DNA of 64,000 nucleotides from Sulfurospirillum sp. UCH001 (GCF_001548035.1 NZ_AP014723.1:1612001-1676000); one strand, 5' to 3'. Numbered from the stretch's first letter, positions 1 to 10,008 are shown. Program-made: numbers and translations. Notes: generated by a model not told the origin, from the letters alone.

Positions 1-2149
1 TCATAGCAACAATAGGCGTTAAAATATTGAGCTCTTTTCGGATAATACGTGTTGCTTCATAACCATCCATCAATGGCATTTGCACATCCATCAAAATAAG
101 ATCAAATGGATGTACCTGCTCCTGAATGATTTCAACGGCTTCTAGTCCATTACGTGCAATTTCAATTTTCGCATGAGTCTCTTTTAGCAGATAGATTGCA
201 ACTTCGAGGTTAATGTCATTATCTTCAACCACCAAAATACGCTTAGAAGAAAGATCAATTTTAGAAGGGTCAAAGAGTGGTGTTTGTGCACTAAGGGAAC
301 ATAAAGAGACTAATTCATCATAAAGCATTGAAGGGTTGATTGGTTTTTTGAGTAACGATTTAATGCCTGTTGCAAAAATGCGGCTCTTAAGTTCAGCATC
401 ATCATTAGAAGCAATCATTAAAAAAGGTGGCAATACATCTTGAGAGGCTTGTTGAAGAAGTTGCATATAAAAATCAACGCCATTCACTCCCTTAGCAAGT
501 TCATAATCAAGAATTGCCATATGGTAAGGTTTTGTTGCATCCTTTATTTTACTGACAATAGCTTCATTGCTTTTATGAACAGTAACGAAGAAACCAAAAG
601 ATTTTATGAACTCACAAAGTGTGTCACTGACTTTCTTTTGATCTTCAATCAAAAGAATCCGTAGAGGCTCATAAGCGTTTGCACTGTTCTCATGTTGAAT
701 GTCTAAGCCTTTTACAATAGGAAGAGTTACCGCTAGACTAAAAAGGCTCCCTCTACCCTCCTCACTCTCTAGACTAATCGTTCCTTTCATCATTGAAGCC
801 AGTTGTGTACAGATAAAAAGACCAAGCCCAGTGCCACCATGTTTGCGTGTGATGGATGCGTCAAGTTGTCCAAAAGCTTTAAAAAGAAGTGATTGTTTCT
901 CTTTTGGAATGCCCATGCCGCTATCTCTAACATTGAACGTTAGGGTTGAAGTCTGTTCTTCTTCATGAATCTCTTCTACAACGCTTAAAATAACAGCGCC
1001 CTCTTTGGTAAATTTAATCGCATTACTTAAAAAGTTGTTGACAATTTGCATAATCTTGCAAGGATCACCCTTAAAAAAGCGATTTGTTTCTACAAAATCA
1101 CATTGAAATTCTATACCCTTTTCTTTCGCGAGCACCGAAAAAATCGAACAACTTTTTTTAAGTTCTTTGTGTAAATCAAAAGCGATAGTTTCGATCTCCA
1201 TCTTACCCGCTTCAATTTTTGAAAAATCCAAAATATCATTGATAATACGAAGTAGCACAGAAGAAGCTTCTTTGATTTTTCCTACATAATTGGATTGAGT
1301 ACTATTCATCGCTGTTTTACTCAGCAAATGAGACATACCCATAATCGCATTCATTGGAGTTCGAATTTCATGGCTCATATTGGCTAAAAATTCTGACTTA
1401 TAACGGCTTGTATCTTCCAGTTCTTTCGTGCGTAATTTTACCTTCTCATCTAGAAGCTCATTTTCGTGTTTGAGTGCTTCAAAAAAGCCTTTAAGTTTAA
1501 TACGCGTTTTCTCTAAAGCCAAACCAAGCGTACCAATTTCATCGTTTTCATCCCAATGAAAAGGCTCATCCAATTTTTGCTGTGCCAAGAGATTTGAATG
1601 CCCCACCAAACGCCTAATAGGACGAATGATTTTGTAATAGTAAATCCATGAGATTACAAGGACTAAAAAGAGCACTTGAAAAAAGAGCATCGTTCCAAAA
1701 AGAGTCAAATCCGACATGACTGAATCCATCAGATCTTGACGTTTAAAACCCATCTCTAATGAACCCACAACTACATTATCTTTTTCTAATGTTCTATGCA
1801 AAAAGAGTGTGTCATCGTTATTCGCTTTTCTCTCTTTATTTTCCCAACCTAAAAAAAGTTTATCGTCACTGTCTTTCACATAGACAAATTGTACATTAGG
1901 GTCTAAAAGAAGTTGATCGAGCATCTTTTGCCCAAGTTCTGGGTAAAAATTCCATAAGGATTCTACAAAAATAGCAGAAGAGAGGTTAAATTTTTTAGTA
2001 TTGAGCGTTGTAAAAGCTTCTTGCTTGTTTTTATAGGTGCTATTGACATACGTTAGCATTAAAAGAGGCAAAGGCAGCAATAATGAAATAATAATCATCA
2101 CCGCCAATGCTTGCAGTAAAGATACGCGATATAACATTGCTCTAATCAT
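1..2149 (-). CDS. Hybrid sensor histidine kinase with two receiver domains, partial (C-terminus outside window)
   Basis: About 716 codons are visible; the reading frame is open to the left edge, so the C-terminus is missing. It starts at ATG 2149. Order seen: one membrane helix (about residues 12-32), a periplasmic loop, a second helix (about 155-175), a HAMP-like linker, then a HisKA box with SHEIRTPMNAIMG (phosphoacceptor His) and an HATPase domain with DSGMGIPKE and HGGTGLGLFI. Two receiver domains follow. The first contains LRILLIEDQ and a phosphorylatable Asp in AILDYE; the second contains RILVVEDNDIN and DLILMDVQMPLMDG. A phosphotransfer (Hpt) domain often ends such proteins but cannot be seen here. 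The membrane topology indicates an envelope sensor; ligand unknown. No cognate regulator lies within reach. Confidence 0.93.
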   Translation of the reverse strand, partial: MIRAMLYRVSLLQALAVMIIISLLLPLPLLMLTYVNSTYKNKQEAFTTLNTKKFNLSSAIFVESLWNFYPELGQKMLDQLLLDPNVQFVYVKDSDDKLFLGWENKERKANNDDTLFLHRTLEKDNVVVGSLEMGFKRQDLMDSVMSDLTLFGTMLFFQVLFLVLVISWIYYYKIIRPIRRLVGHSNLLAQQKLDEPFHWDENDEIGTLGLALEKTRIKLKGFFEALKHENELLDEKVKLRTKELEDTSRYKSEFLANMSHEIRTPMNAIMGMSHLLSKTAMNSTQSNYVGKIKEASSVLLRIINDILDFSKIEAGKMEIETIAFDLHKELKKSCSIFSVLAKEKGIEFQCDFVETNRFFKGDPCKIMQIVNNFLSNAIKFTKEGAVILSVVEEIHEEEQTSTLTFNVRDSGMGIPKEKQSLLFKAFGQLDASITRKHGGTGLGLFICTQLASMMKGTISLESEEGRGSLFSLAVTLPIVKGLDIQHENSANAYEPLRILLIEDQKKVSDTLCEFIKSFGFFVTVHKSNEAIVSKIKDATKPYHMAILDYELAKGVNGVDFYMQLLQQASQDVLPPFLMIASNDDAELKSRIFATGIKSLLKKPINPSMLYDELVSLCSLSAQTPLFDPSKIDLSSKRILVVEDNDINLEVAIYLLKETHAKIEIARNGLEAVEIIQEQVHPFDLILMDVQMPLMDGYEATRIIRKELNILTPIVAM

Positions 2150-2280
2150 TTTCTAGGACTCTTTCTAAAGCTATTTTAACGGGCAACCCACCATAAAGGC
2201 ATTGAAGCTTATAGACCCTATTAGGAAGCAATAAACTAAGTTAAAATAAACTATAACATTTTCAAATTAAAATTACAATT

Positions 2281-3675
2281 TTAAAGATAAATGGACTCAG
2301 CTTTTTTAACAATATGAACCTTACTCTCAACATTTTCTTTCAAATAGGCTTTAAAAAGCTCTAGTTTGTCTAACTCACCATGAATCAAATAAATCGTATT
2401 CAATCCTTTAATCTGTTTCACCCAAGAGAGCATATCTGCGCGATCGGCATGGGCTGAGAGACCATTGATGGTATAAAGTTTGGCACGTACTTTAATATCT
2501 TCTCCGTAAATGCGAATAAACTGTTCACCATCGATAATATCACGTCCCAATGTCCCTTGTACCTGAAAACCAACAAAAATAATCGCATTTTTTGGATTCC
2601 AAATACGTTGTTTAAGATGGTGCAAAACCCTGCCACCATTACACATACCGCTTCCAGCAATGATAATAGCACGTTTTTCTACCTCATTAATTTCCATCGA
2701 GTCTTTTTTACGAGGTGTGTAATGAAGCTCCGGAAACGAGAAAGGATCATCGCCTAAACTCACACGTAATCCTAAAGTTTGATTGAGTTGGGCAGGATAT
2801 TTTTGGTAAATTTTTGTTGCTTCAATGGCTAAGGGGCTGTCTAAAAAGACATGACAGTTACGAAGTTCGCCAGCTTGGTGCATCTGATGGAGGAGCCATA
2901 AAATCTCTTGTGTACGCTCTAATGCAAAGGATGGTATGACAACATTGCCACCCTCAGCAATCGTTTGCGTTACTGCTTCTTTAAACTCTTTGATACTCTC
3001 ATCCAATGCTCTATGTTCACGATCACCATACGTTGATTCAATGAAAAGTGTGTCGGCATGTTTAATGGTGCTTAGAGGGTTGAGTAATAAGCGGTTTTTA
3101 CTTCCAAGATCGCCTGAAAAAACAGCTGTTTTATGCAGCGTATCTTCTTCATAATTCACTTCGATAAACGCACTTCCCATAATATGTCCTGCATTATGGA
3201 AACGAAGCTTCAAATAAGGCGCAATTTTAATGGTTTCATCATACTTAACGCGGCGTATTTTTTTTGTGAAAACCTGTTCAACATGCTCTTTCGTATAAAG
3301 AGGTTCTTGTACACTATTTTCTTCACCTCTGCGAAGTGCCTTTCTGAGCTGTGTTTCATACTCTTCTTGAAGTAAGCCAGCACTATCTAAAAGCATTATA
3401 TAGGCAATATCAAGGGTTGCATCGGTTGAGATAATTTCACCACGAAAGCCCTCTTTCACTAACTTAGGAACTCTACCAATATGGTCGATATGAGCATGTG
3501 TTAAAATCAAATAGTCAATCGAACTCACATCAAAAGGGAACGGTTCGTAGTTACTCTTCCAAAGCTCACCTTGAATCATTCCGCAATCAATTAAAATCTT
3601 GATTGATTGAATTTCTAACAAGTGACAAGAACCTGTAACCATAGAAGCTGCACCATACGATGTGACTTTTGCCAT
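2281..3675 (-). CDS. Metallo-beta-lactamase fold RNase/exonuclease, beta-CASP family
   Basis: A 464-residue cytoplasmic protein with the metal-binding HAHIDH motif near residue 60, further His/Asp ligands in HNAGHIMGSA and SGDLG, and the beta-CASP signature elements FIESTYGDR, GSGMCNGGRV and SAHAD near the C-terminus. This is the architecture of bacterial CPSF73-like RNA-processing nucleases (YsH/RHS-type MBL proteins), distinct in length from RNase J. It presumably cleaves or trims RNA using two Zn ions. The gene lies 12 bp downstream of the acyl-CoA synthetase on the same strand, so the two are probably cotranscribed, although no functional link is evident. The fold is clear; the substrate is unknown. 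Confidence 0.9.
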   Translation of the reverse strand: MAKVTSYGAASMVTGSCHLLEIQSIKILIDCGMIQGELWKSNYEPFPFDVSSIDYLILTHAHIDHIGRVPKLVKEGFRGEIISTDATLDIAYIMLLDSAGLLQEEYETQLRKALRRGEENSVQEPLYTKEHVEQVFTKKIRRVKYDETIKIAPYLKLRFHNAGHIMGSAFIEVNYEEDTLHKTAVFSGDLGSKNRLLLNPLSTIKHADTLFIESTYGDREHRALDESIKEFKEAVTQTIAEGGNVVIPSFALERTQEILWLLHQMHQAGELRNCHVFLDSPLAIEATKIYQKYPAQLNQTLGLRVSLGDDPFSFPELHYTPRKKDSMEINEVEKRAIIIAGSGMCNGGRVLHHLKQRIWNPKNAIIFVGFQVQGTLGRDIIDGEQFIRIYGEDIKVRAKLYTINGLSAHADRADMLSWVKQIKGLNTIYLIHGELDKLELFKAYLKENVESKVHIVKKAESIYL

Positions 3676-3687
3676 AATAGCCCCTTT

Positions 3688-5580
3688 TTAATGAATAAAT
3701 TTGTCGATAATCTCTTTGTATTTTTTCTCTATAACGTGTCGTTTCTTTTTAAATGTATTTGTCAGTTCTTCACCTACAGTAAACTCTTTTTCTAAAAAAT
3801 GAATATTTTGTAATTTTTCAAATGGTTTAAACCCTTGTCCTTGATGCAAAAGATCATTCATCTCACTTTTAATTTTAGCGACGATCTGTTTATCTTCCAT
3901 CACTTGCTCAATATTATGTACAGCTTTATTAAAATGTACAGCGACATACTCTTTAAGTTTTTCAAAATCTGGCACGATAAGTGCGCCAAGTCCTTTTTTA
4001 GTGTGTCCTACAAGGATTGCATCGGTAATAAACGGCAACATCGAAATGGTAGATTCTATGCGACTTGGATCTACGTTTTCGCCACTAGCAAGAACAATAA
4101 TTTCTTTTGAGCGTCCTGTGATAACAAGTTCACCTTTAAGAGTTAACTTACCAAGATCACCCGTTTTAAAAAAGCCATCTTCACTAAAACTTTTCGCATT
4201 TTCTTCTGGGTTTTGGTAGTACCCATGCATGATCTGTTCACCTTTTACCCAAATCTCGCCGACTTCACCTGCACCGACTTGGTCGCCCTCTTTATTGACG
4301 ATTTTAAGTGTCGTGCCATTTACAGGAAGTCCTAAAGTTGAAAATGTATTGCACTGAAGAGCACGTCCTGCAATTGTTGGAGCGCATTCTGTCATGCCAT
4401 ATGCATTGACAATACGAATGCCAATAGCATCAATCCACGCATCTAAAAAATCAGGTAAAGCTCCACCACCACTTACAGCAAGACGTAATCTTCCACCAAA
4501 TTTTTCCTGCACAAGAGCAAGTTTTTTCTTTGCTAGTGCATTTAAAGGAGTGAGCAATAAACGTTTTATAAAAGCAATCGTTTTATCTATGTATCGAAAA
4601 AGGAAAGAGCGCTTTTCAAAACAAGGAAGTTCATCTTTTATAACACGATCTGCCCTATTATAGGCAGCTGAGATGGCGACTAATTTATTAAATAATTTTG
4701 CCTTTTTGGGATCTTTCTTCTCTAATGCGGTATTGATTTTGGTGTACATTGACTCCCAAAGTCTTGGAACCGTAGCAACGATCGTTGGTTTATACTCTTC
4801 TAGATCGCTTGCAAATGTTTTAATGGTCGAGTAAACCGTACAACATCCTTTTGAAAGGGCTACATATTCGGCGGCACGCTCAAAAATATGCCATGAAGGA
4901 AGAATGGAAACCCATACATCACTGCTTTGGAGTGCGATCAGAGGAGGAAGTTCTCGCACATTATACATAATGTTTTTATGGCTTAGAGGAACGCCTTTGG
5001 GGGTACCTGTCGTGCCTGATGTATAGATGATTGTAACGATATCTTCTTCATCCAATGTCTCTTTGGATGCAATGAACTCTGCTACTTCATTGGTATGAAT
5101 GATGCGATCTTTCAAAATATCTTTGTACGAATAGATATTGCTTAAAAAAGAGTGTACTTTAGGTGCTTCAAGAATAAAAATAGCTTTGAGTTTCAGATGC
5201 TCCAACATCTTCTCATGACGAATATAGATATGCTCATCTTCAACGATAAGAAACTCAGCTCCTGAATGAGAAAGGATGAACTCCAGCTCTTGTGTAGGTG
5301 TATCACATCCTCTTGGAATACCAATAGCACCCAAAGAAATCAGCGCTAAATCTGTAACCATCCACTCATAACGATTGTCACATAAAAACATGACTTTTGA
5401 GCCCTTCTCAATCTTTTTTGCCTTAAAGGCACGAGAAAGGACTAAAACATCTTCAAATAATTTTTCATAACTAACTTCAAATTCTTTATCTGCTACTTTA
5501 TAAATAAAAGCTTTTCTCTCTTTATGCTGTTCATAGGTCTTGATAAACATATGAAACAACGTGTTTTCTTCACGATGCAA
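3688..5580 (-). CDS. AMP-forming long-chain acyl-CoA synthetase
   Basis: ANL-superfamily ligase that activates a fatty acid with ATP and transfers it to CoA. The P-loop-like motif IIYTSGTTGTPKGVPLSH, the AYGMTECAP adenine-binding motif, the KTGDLG hinge motif and the C-terminal TGRSKEIIVLASGENVDP region are all intact. At about 630 residues it has the usual length of the bacterial FadD/FACL group. The start is probably TTG at 5580: AAGGA at 5587-5591 sits 6 nt ahead of it, whereas the in-frame TTG at 5586 abuts that site. An ATG at 5550 is a third choice. The metallo-beta-lactamase gene follows after 12 bp. Chain-length preference cannot be read from the sequence. Confidence 0.92.
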   Translation of the reverse strand: MHREENTLFHMFIKTYEQHKERKAFIYKVADKEFEVSYEKLFEDVLVLSRAFKAKKIEKGSKVMFLCDNRYEWMVTDLALISLGAIGIPRGCDTPTQELEFILSHSGAEFLIVEDEHIYIRHEKMLEHLKLKAIFILEAPKVHSFLSNIYSYKDILKDRIIHTNEVAEFIASKETLDEEDIVTIIYTSGTTGTPKGVPLSHKNIMYNVRELPPLIALQSSDVWVSILPSWHIFERAAEYVALSKGCCTVYSTIKTFASDLEEYKPTIVATVPRLWESMYTKINTALEKKDPKKAKLFNKLVAISAAYNRADRVIKDELPCFEKRSFLFRYIDKTIAFIKRLLLTPLNALAKKKLALVQEKFGGRLRLAVSGGGALPDFLDAWIDAIGIRIVNAYGMTECAPTIAGRALQCNTFSTLGLPVNGTTLKIVNKEGDQVGAGEVGEIWVKGEQIMHGYYQNPEENAKSFSEDGFFKTGDLGKLTLKGELVITGRSKEIIVLASGENVDPSRIESTISMLPFITDAILVGHTKKGLGALIVPDFEKLKEYVAVHFNKAVHNIEQVMEDKQIVAKIKSEMNDLLHQGQGFKPFEKLQNIHFLEKEFTVGEELTNTFKKKRHVIEKKYKEIIDKFIH

Positions 5581-5639
5581 GCACAATCCTTAACAATTCA
5601 AATTAGCTTTATTGTAATCTTTATTCCTGAAAGAGAAGC

Positions 5640-6200
5640 TTATCTTGAGCGAAATGCTTTAAAAATGCAGTAAATAATTACGATTTGAACAATTAAAAGC
5701 CCTACATGTAGGTAATACACTTGACTCTCTTTATTGATAACACCAAAGAACTCGATGATTTTATAAAAAAGATAAGAAATAACCATCCCTGCAAGATAAC
5801 CTTGTTGTTTTATGACATCGGCAAATGAAAGTAAAGCTGTTCGTTTTAAAGCAAGTGTTTCCATACGCATCAGGTAGTTTCCAAAAACAAACGTCAGTTG
5901 ATAAGAGATATAGATAAAAAGTACATTCTGGTAGTTGTACTGAAAAATAAGAAAGCTTATGACGATTAGTAGCGAGAGTATCTCTACTAAAAGTGTTATG
6001 CGGTAAAAGACGAGAAGATTCATCATCTTCTCGTACATTTTTGCCACAATCAATAAGCCTACTGCTAACCCAATGCCTCCAAGTGAAAACACGGAAGGCT
6101 CAAGTGGTGTATACAGCACAAAAACACTCCCCACTGCAAGCCCAAAAAAGAGGGAATTGAGTAGCTTATACCAAAGGTAAGGTCGTAGGCTAATTGTCAT
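5640..6200 (-). CDS. Six-helix integral membrane protein, resembles half of an MFS transporter
   Basis: A 186-residue hydrophobic protein with about five to six predicted membrane helices, a positively charged loop after the fourth (RMETLALKRTA) and a basic C-terminal tail. Its ATG overlaps the TAA stop of the TonB receptor gene (TAATG), so translation of the two is almost certainly coupled. I do not recognise a defined family. Length and hydrophobic pattern fit one six-helix half of a major-facilitator transporter; it may be a genuine half-size subunit, or what remains of a longer gene. Coupling to a TonB receptor suggests a role in moving the receptor's ligand across the inner membrane (inference). 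Confidence 0.75.
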   Translation of the reverse strand: MTISLRPYLWYKLLNSLFFGLAVGSVFVLYTPLEPSVFSLGGIGLAVGLLIVAKMYEKMMNLLVFYRITLLVEILSLLIVISFLIFQYNYQNVLFIYISYQLTFVFGNYLMRMETLALKRTALLSFADVIKQQGYLAGMVISYLFYKIIEFFGVINKESQVYYLHVGLLIVQIVIIYCIFKAFRSR

Positions 6201-8170
6201 TAGAATTTAGCTTCCATGCCTAAGTAATAACTGCGCTGTGCAGAAGCGAAGCCATAGGCAGTTTGATAGTATCGATCGAAAATATTATTGACTTTAACAT
6301 ATGCATTCCACGTTGGGTCAATTTGATAACTCACTTTTGTATTGGCAACAAAATAGTTTCCTGTATCGACTTTACTAGCTGGCCATGTTGAAAAATCTTG
6401 ATCTGCACGAGAACCAATATACGTACCATTAAGATTCCATGCTAATTTTTTGATTGGCATATACGTTGTATAAAGGGTACTCTGATAACGAGGTCGTCTT
6501 GTCAAACGTGTACCGTCTTCTTTTTTAGCATCCACATAGGTGTAATTTCCACCCATTAACAAAGACTGCATCAGCTGTTGTTCATAGGAAATTTCAACAC
6601 CCCGCATAATTGAAGTCCCATCAATATTGACATTTTTCGACGTTGCACTGTCCCAGTCGATCATATCTTCAATCTCATTTCTAAAAAAGTTGATCGTTAA
6701 ACCAGCATACTGTAAACCCACATTAAAACTTTTAATATTTTCAGGTTTTAAATCAAAATTACTTGCACCCCAAATATTGATCATGTCAAGCATTGAAGGT
6801 GTTTTGTATGCCGTTCCATAGTTGGTATATAGATTGAATTGATCGGTAAAAAGATATTTCGCGCCGACTTTGCCTGTGACTTTATCCTCGAATGCACTAA
6901 ACTTATCGTATCGAAGGGCTTCTGTTAGCACCAGTTGAGAAAATTGATTGGTGTTATTGATATACAGTGCTTTAGCATTATCGTCACGTTCTTCTTTCGG
7001 AGCACCTACTTGCGTGTATTCAATTTCACGTTTTTCATACGAAGTTCCTAAAACAAGCGCACCTTTATCATAATATTTCCACGTATCTTTCATTTCAATC
7101 GAAGGTATTTCACCTTTATAATCGCTCACCCCATAAGCAGCATCTAACTCTTTTTTGATGAAACTACTTTGTGTGAGTGTCGTTTCAAGCGCATGATTTC
7201 CCACAAAATATTTATAGCTTACATATCCCGAACGATTTCTGATATCACTATGTTGTTCATCATTGGGCGTATTTTCATCATAGCTATTTAGCGCGTTCAC
7301 ATCATGGTATCCCGCTTCAATACGATTATATGGATTGATCCAATAGCCCGTTTTAAAATTCACTGTCGTATTTCGGTAAGGGTCATCTTCATATTGTTTT
7401 ATATTTTTTTCACCCCAAGGCGCTTGACTGGTAAAACCATCTTCTGTAACGCGTTCAACAGAGAGCATCACATCAAATTGATCAGTTTTATGAGAAATCG
7501 ACGTGTTGGCACTTCTACGGCCATAGCTTCCCATTTCAATACCCGCTGTTCCATGTGTCCCATTTTGTGCATTTTTTGTAATAATATTAATGACACCCGC
7601 TGCAGCATCAGCACCCCATACACCGCTTTGCGCACCTTTAATGACCTCAATACGTTCGATATCACCGATCAATAATTGACTAAAATCGGCTCCAGAAGTA
7701 TTGCTAGGATCGTTATATCGAACACCGTCAACAAGAACCAAAATATATTTATTTGACATACCTTGCATAAAGACACCCGTTGATTTACCAAGTCCGCCAT
7801 TGGAAGCAAAGCTTACGCCAGGAATGGTATTAAGAGCGTCTGTAACAGAAGTAATGCCTTTGAGAGAGAGTTCTTCGGAGGTGATAATGCTGACATTATC
7901 GGTAATATTGGTCGCACTGACCAAGGATTTGGAAGCGGTATAGACTTCAGACTTTTTTTCTTTGATCTTCTTTGAGATCACCACAACAGGCGCAGCACTT
8001 TCTTCAAGTACTTCTGTTGTTTCAGAGGATGCTTCTGCTTTTGGCGTATACAATTGCTTCTCATTATCTACGACACTTTGTCCTTCACTCGCAAGTGCAA
8101 TCGTAGCATTTAAAGCAAGTATTGCCGCTAGGCTAAAGTACTTTCCTCTAAATCCTTTCAGATTTTTCAT
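6200..8170 (-). CDS. TonB-dependent outer-membrane receptor
   Basis: A 656-residue outer-membrane beta-barrel receptor. A signal peptide is visible (MKNLKGFRGKYFSLAAILAL, cleavage near ALASEG). It is followed by an N-terminal stretch with a TonB-box-like PVVVISKK, the plug domain (NVSIITSEELSLKGITSVTDALNTIPG cut here into recognisable parts: SVTDALNTIPGVSF, VLVDGVRYNDPS, IERIEVIKGAQSGVWGADAA, GVINIITK), and a long barrel ending in an aromatic residue (YYLGMEAKF), as needed for BAM-dependent assembly. AAGGAG precedes the ATG. Receptors of this size transport cobalamin, haem or siderophores; the ligand here is unknown. The downstream membrane protein is translationally coupled. Confidence 0.93.
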   Translation of the reverse strand: MKNLKGFRGKYFSLAAILALNATIALASEGQSVVDNEKQLYTPKAEASSETTEVLEESAAPVVVISKKIKEKKSEVYTASKSLVSATNITDNVSIITSEELSLKGITSVTDALNTIPGVSFASNGGLGKSTGVFMQGMSNKYILVLVDGVRYNDPSNTSGADFSQLLIGDIERIEVIKGAQSGVWGADAAAGVINIITKNAQNGTHGTAGIEMGSYGRRSANTSISHKTDQFDVMLSVERVTEDGFTSQAPWGEKNIKQYEDDPYRNTTVNFKTGYWINPYNRIEAGYHDVNALNSYDENTPNDEQHSDIRNRSGYVSYKYFVGNHALETTLTQSSFIKKELDAAYGVSDYKGEIPSIEMKDTWKYYDKGALVLGTSYEKREIEYTQVGAPKEERDDNAKALYINNTNQFSQLVLTEALRYDKFSAFEDKVTGKVGAKYLFTDQFNLYTNYGTAYKTPSMLDMINIWGASNFDLKPENIKSFNVGLQYAGLTINFFRNEIEDMIDWDSATSKNVNIDGTSIMRGVEISYEQQLMQSLLMGGNYTYVDAKKEDGTRLTRRPRYQSTLYTTYMPIKKLAWNLNGTYIGSRADQDFSTWPASKVDTGNYFVANTKVSYQIDPTWNAYVKVNNIFDRYYQTAYGFASAQRSYYLGMEAKF

Positions 8171-8247
8171 TCATTCTCCTTAAAATTTGGGAAAATTATT
8201 TTATCCTAAAAGTAGCCATTTTGATAACTTTTTGATGCATTCTGCTC

Positions 8248-8253
8248 TATAAT
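8248..8253 (+). promoter_or_regulatory. Probable -10 element of the potassium uptake operon
   Basis: TATAAT lies 28 nt before the TTG start codon of the kinase gene. No good -35 hexamer occurs at 16-18 bp, which is common for sigma-70 promoters in Campylobacterota. The short region 8171-8281 also carries the divergent promoter for the TonB receptor. Confidence 0.5.
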
Positions 8254-8281
8254 AAGAGTAAATTGATCATGAGGATGTGTC

Positions 8282-9301
8282 TTGCTCCATCGCTACAACT
8301 ACATTCTAACGGCATTCATTGTTTTAATGATCATTACGCTTATTAGTATGTTGTTTCAAGACTACTTAGAGCTTGTCAACATCGCACTCATTCATCTCAT
8401 TCCCATCATTGTAGTAGCTCTTCGTGGTAACTTTTATGCCACTGCACTAATTGCACTGATAGCCATTTTATTTTTTAATGTTCTCTATGTCCCGCCTATT
8501 TACAGCTTCAGTGTCCATGATGCCATCTACTTATGGAGTTTTGCTATTTTTTTATTGGTTGGCTACATTATCACAGCGCAAGCAAAAAAAATTCAAACCA
8601 ATGAGATTAGAGAGATTTTATTAAATACCCTTTCACACGATCTTAAAACACCTCTTTCATCTATTTTAGGTTCTATTACACTTCTTTTGGAAGATCAAAA
8701 GATGAGTGCTGAAACGAAAAGCATTTTATTGCATGACATCAAAAATAGCTCCGATAAAATGCATAGACTTATCAACAACCTCTTAGACAATGCCAGACTG
8801 AAAGACAAACACCTTAAGTTAAAGATGGAATGGTGTGATCTTGAAGATATTTTGGGTGTTGCTTTACAAGACTTTGATGAAGCGCATATCCAAAAAAGAC
8901 TTACATTGCATGTTGATCCAAACTTGGAACTTTTCTGGGGTGATTACAACCTTTTGGTGCGCCTTTTTGCCAATCTTTTAGATAATGCGTTCAAATACTC
9001 TAATCAAAACAAACAGATCAGCATTTCCATTTCACAAGAAGAAAAAAGTGTAAACATCACTTTTTTTAATGAGAGTACCCCATTAAAAGAACAAAACTTG
9101 GAAACTATTTTTGATAAATTTTATCGTTTTGAAAATGCTAAAGATATTTCGGGGAGTGGTATCGGACTTTTTATTTGCCAGAGCATTGTAAAAGCGCATA
9201 ATGGAAAAATTAAAGCCTATAACCTAGATAATGGCATATGCTTTGAGATACTCTTCCCAATTACTAAATTACCAACCAAGCTTCAAAAAGAGTATGAATG
9301 A
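8282..9301 (+). CDS. KdpD-like sensor histidine kinase, short form
   Basis: A 339-residue membrane kinase. The N-terminal 100 residues form the DUF4118 four-helix sensor typical of KdpD, including the FFNVLYVPPIYSFSVHD segment. HisKA follows with phosphoacceptor His119 in LSHDLKTPLSS, then an HATPase domain (LLDNAFKYSN; GSGIGLFICQSIVKAH). The large cytoplasmic KdpD and universal-stress-protein domains of E. coli KdpD are absent. The start is TTG 8282: an in-frame TGA sits at 8270-8272 and GAGGA at 8271-8275 is 6 nt upstream, so no earlier start is possible. The stop overlaps the next gene (ATGA). By context it senses potassium or osmotic state and controls the Trk/Ktr genes behind it. Confidence 0.92.
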   Translation: MLHRYNYILTAFIVLMIITLISMLFQDYLELVNIALIHLIPIIVVALRGNFYATALIALIAILFFNVLYVPPIYSFSVHDAIYLWSFAIFLLVGYIITAQAKKIQTNEIREILLNTLSHDLKTPLSSILGSITLLLEDQKMSAETKSILLHDIKNSSDKMHRLINNLLDNARLKDKHLKLKMEWCDLEDILGVALQDFDEAHIQKRLTLHVDPNLELFWGDYNLLVRLFANLLDNAFKYSNQNKQISISISQEEKSVNITFFNESTPLKEQNLETIFDKFYRFENAKDISGSGIGLFICQSIVKAHNGKIKAYNLDNGICFEILFPITKLPTKLQKEYE

Positions 9302-10008
9302 AAACGAATGAATTGATCTTAATTGTTGAAGATGACGATGCTATCTCAAAACTCTTAACCATTTCACTCACAGAGTATGGTTTTAAAACACGTCATGCCA
9401 ATGACCTTGCTATGGCCAAGCGAGAATTTATAAGCTACAACCCTACGCTTATTATTCTTGATTTGGGGCTCCCTGATGGTGATGGTAAGAGTCTCATCAA
9501 AGTGGTTCGCAAAGAGAGTAAAACACCCATCATTGTACTTTCAGCACGCAATGATGAAAAAGAGATTATTGCAGCGCTTGATTTAGGCGCAGATGACTAT
9601 GTCACAAAACCTTTTTCAACCAGTGAGTTACTCGCGCGTGTGCGTTCAACACTCAGACGTGTAGACCATAACATTTCACACGAAATCCTTACATGTAAAG
9701 ATATTTCTATTGATTTTACAAAAAAAGAGGTAACGCTTAGAAACGCTCTTTTAAAACTCACTCCAACAGAGTATAATTTACTGCGCTATCTCATGCAAAA
9801 TGCCAATAAAGTCCTGCCCCATCAACAAATCCTCAAAGAGGTTTGGGGTGTTGGTTATCAAAATGAGATGCAGTATCTTAGAACGTATATCAATTCTTTG
9901 CGTAAAAAAATTGAAAAAAGCTCTACACGACCAGAATATATTACAACAGAGTCTAGTATAGGGTATCGTTTCTCTTGCCATTATGAACATGAAAAAGGAC
10001 TTGAATGA
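9298..10008 (+). CDS. KdpE-like response regulator, OmpR family
   Basis: A 236-residue two-domain regulator. The receiver has IVEDDD, the phosphoacceptor Asp in LIILDLGLPDGDG, and LDLGADDYVTKPF. The C-terminal winged helix contains LTPTEYNLLRYLM and YLRTYINSLRKKIE, then the GYRF ending typical of OmpR/KdpE proteins. Start and stop codons both overlap neighbours by ATGA, placing it in a tightly coupled operon with the kinase upstream and the potassium channel subunit downstream. Likely DNA-binding activator or repressor of the potassium uptake operon itself; the binding site was not identified. Confidence 0.93.
   Translation: MKTNELILIVEDDDAISKLLTISLTEYGFKTRHANDLAMAKREFISYNPTLIILDLGLPDGDGKSLIKVVRKESKTPIIVLSARNDEKEIIAALDLGADDYVTKPFSTSELLARVRSTLRRVDHNISHEILTCKDISIDFTKKEVTLRNALLKLTPTEYNLLRYLMQNANKVLPHQQILKEVWGVGYQNEMQYLRTYINSLRKKIEKSSTRPEYITTESSIGYRFSCHYEHEKGLE

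Noticed and set aside
7304-7675. 123-codon plus-strand frame inside the TonB receptor gene
   Set aside because: It is the complement of conserved plug and barrel sequence; composition is explained by the receptor.
8171-8281. Fur box in the TonB receptor promoter
   Set aside because: The AT-rich sequence gives weak partial matches only; none approaches a Fur consensus palindrome.
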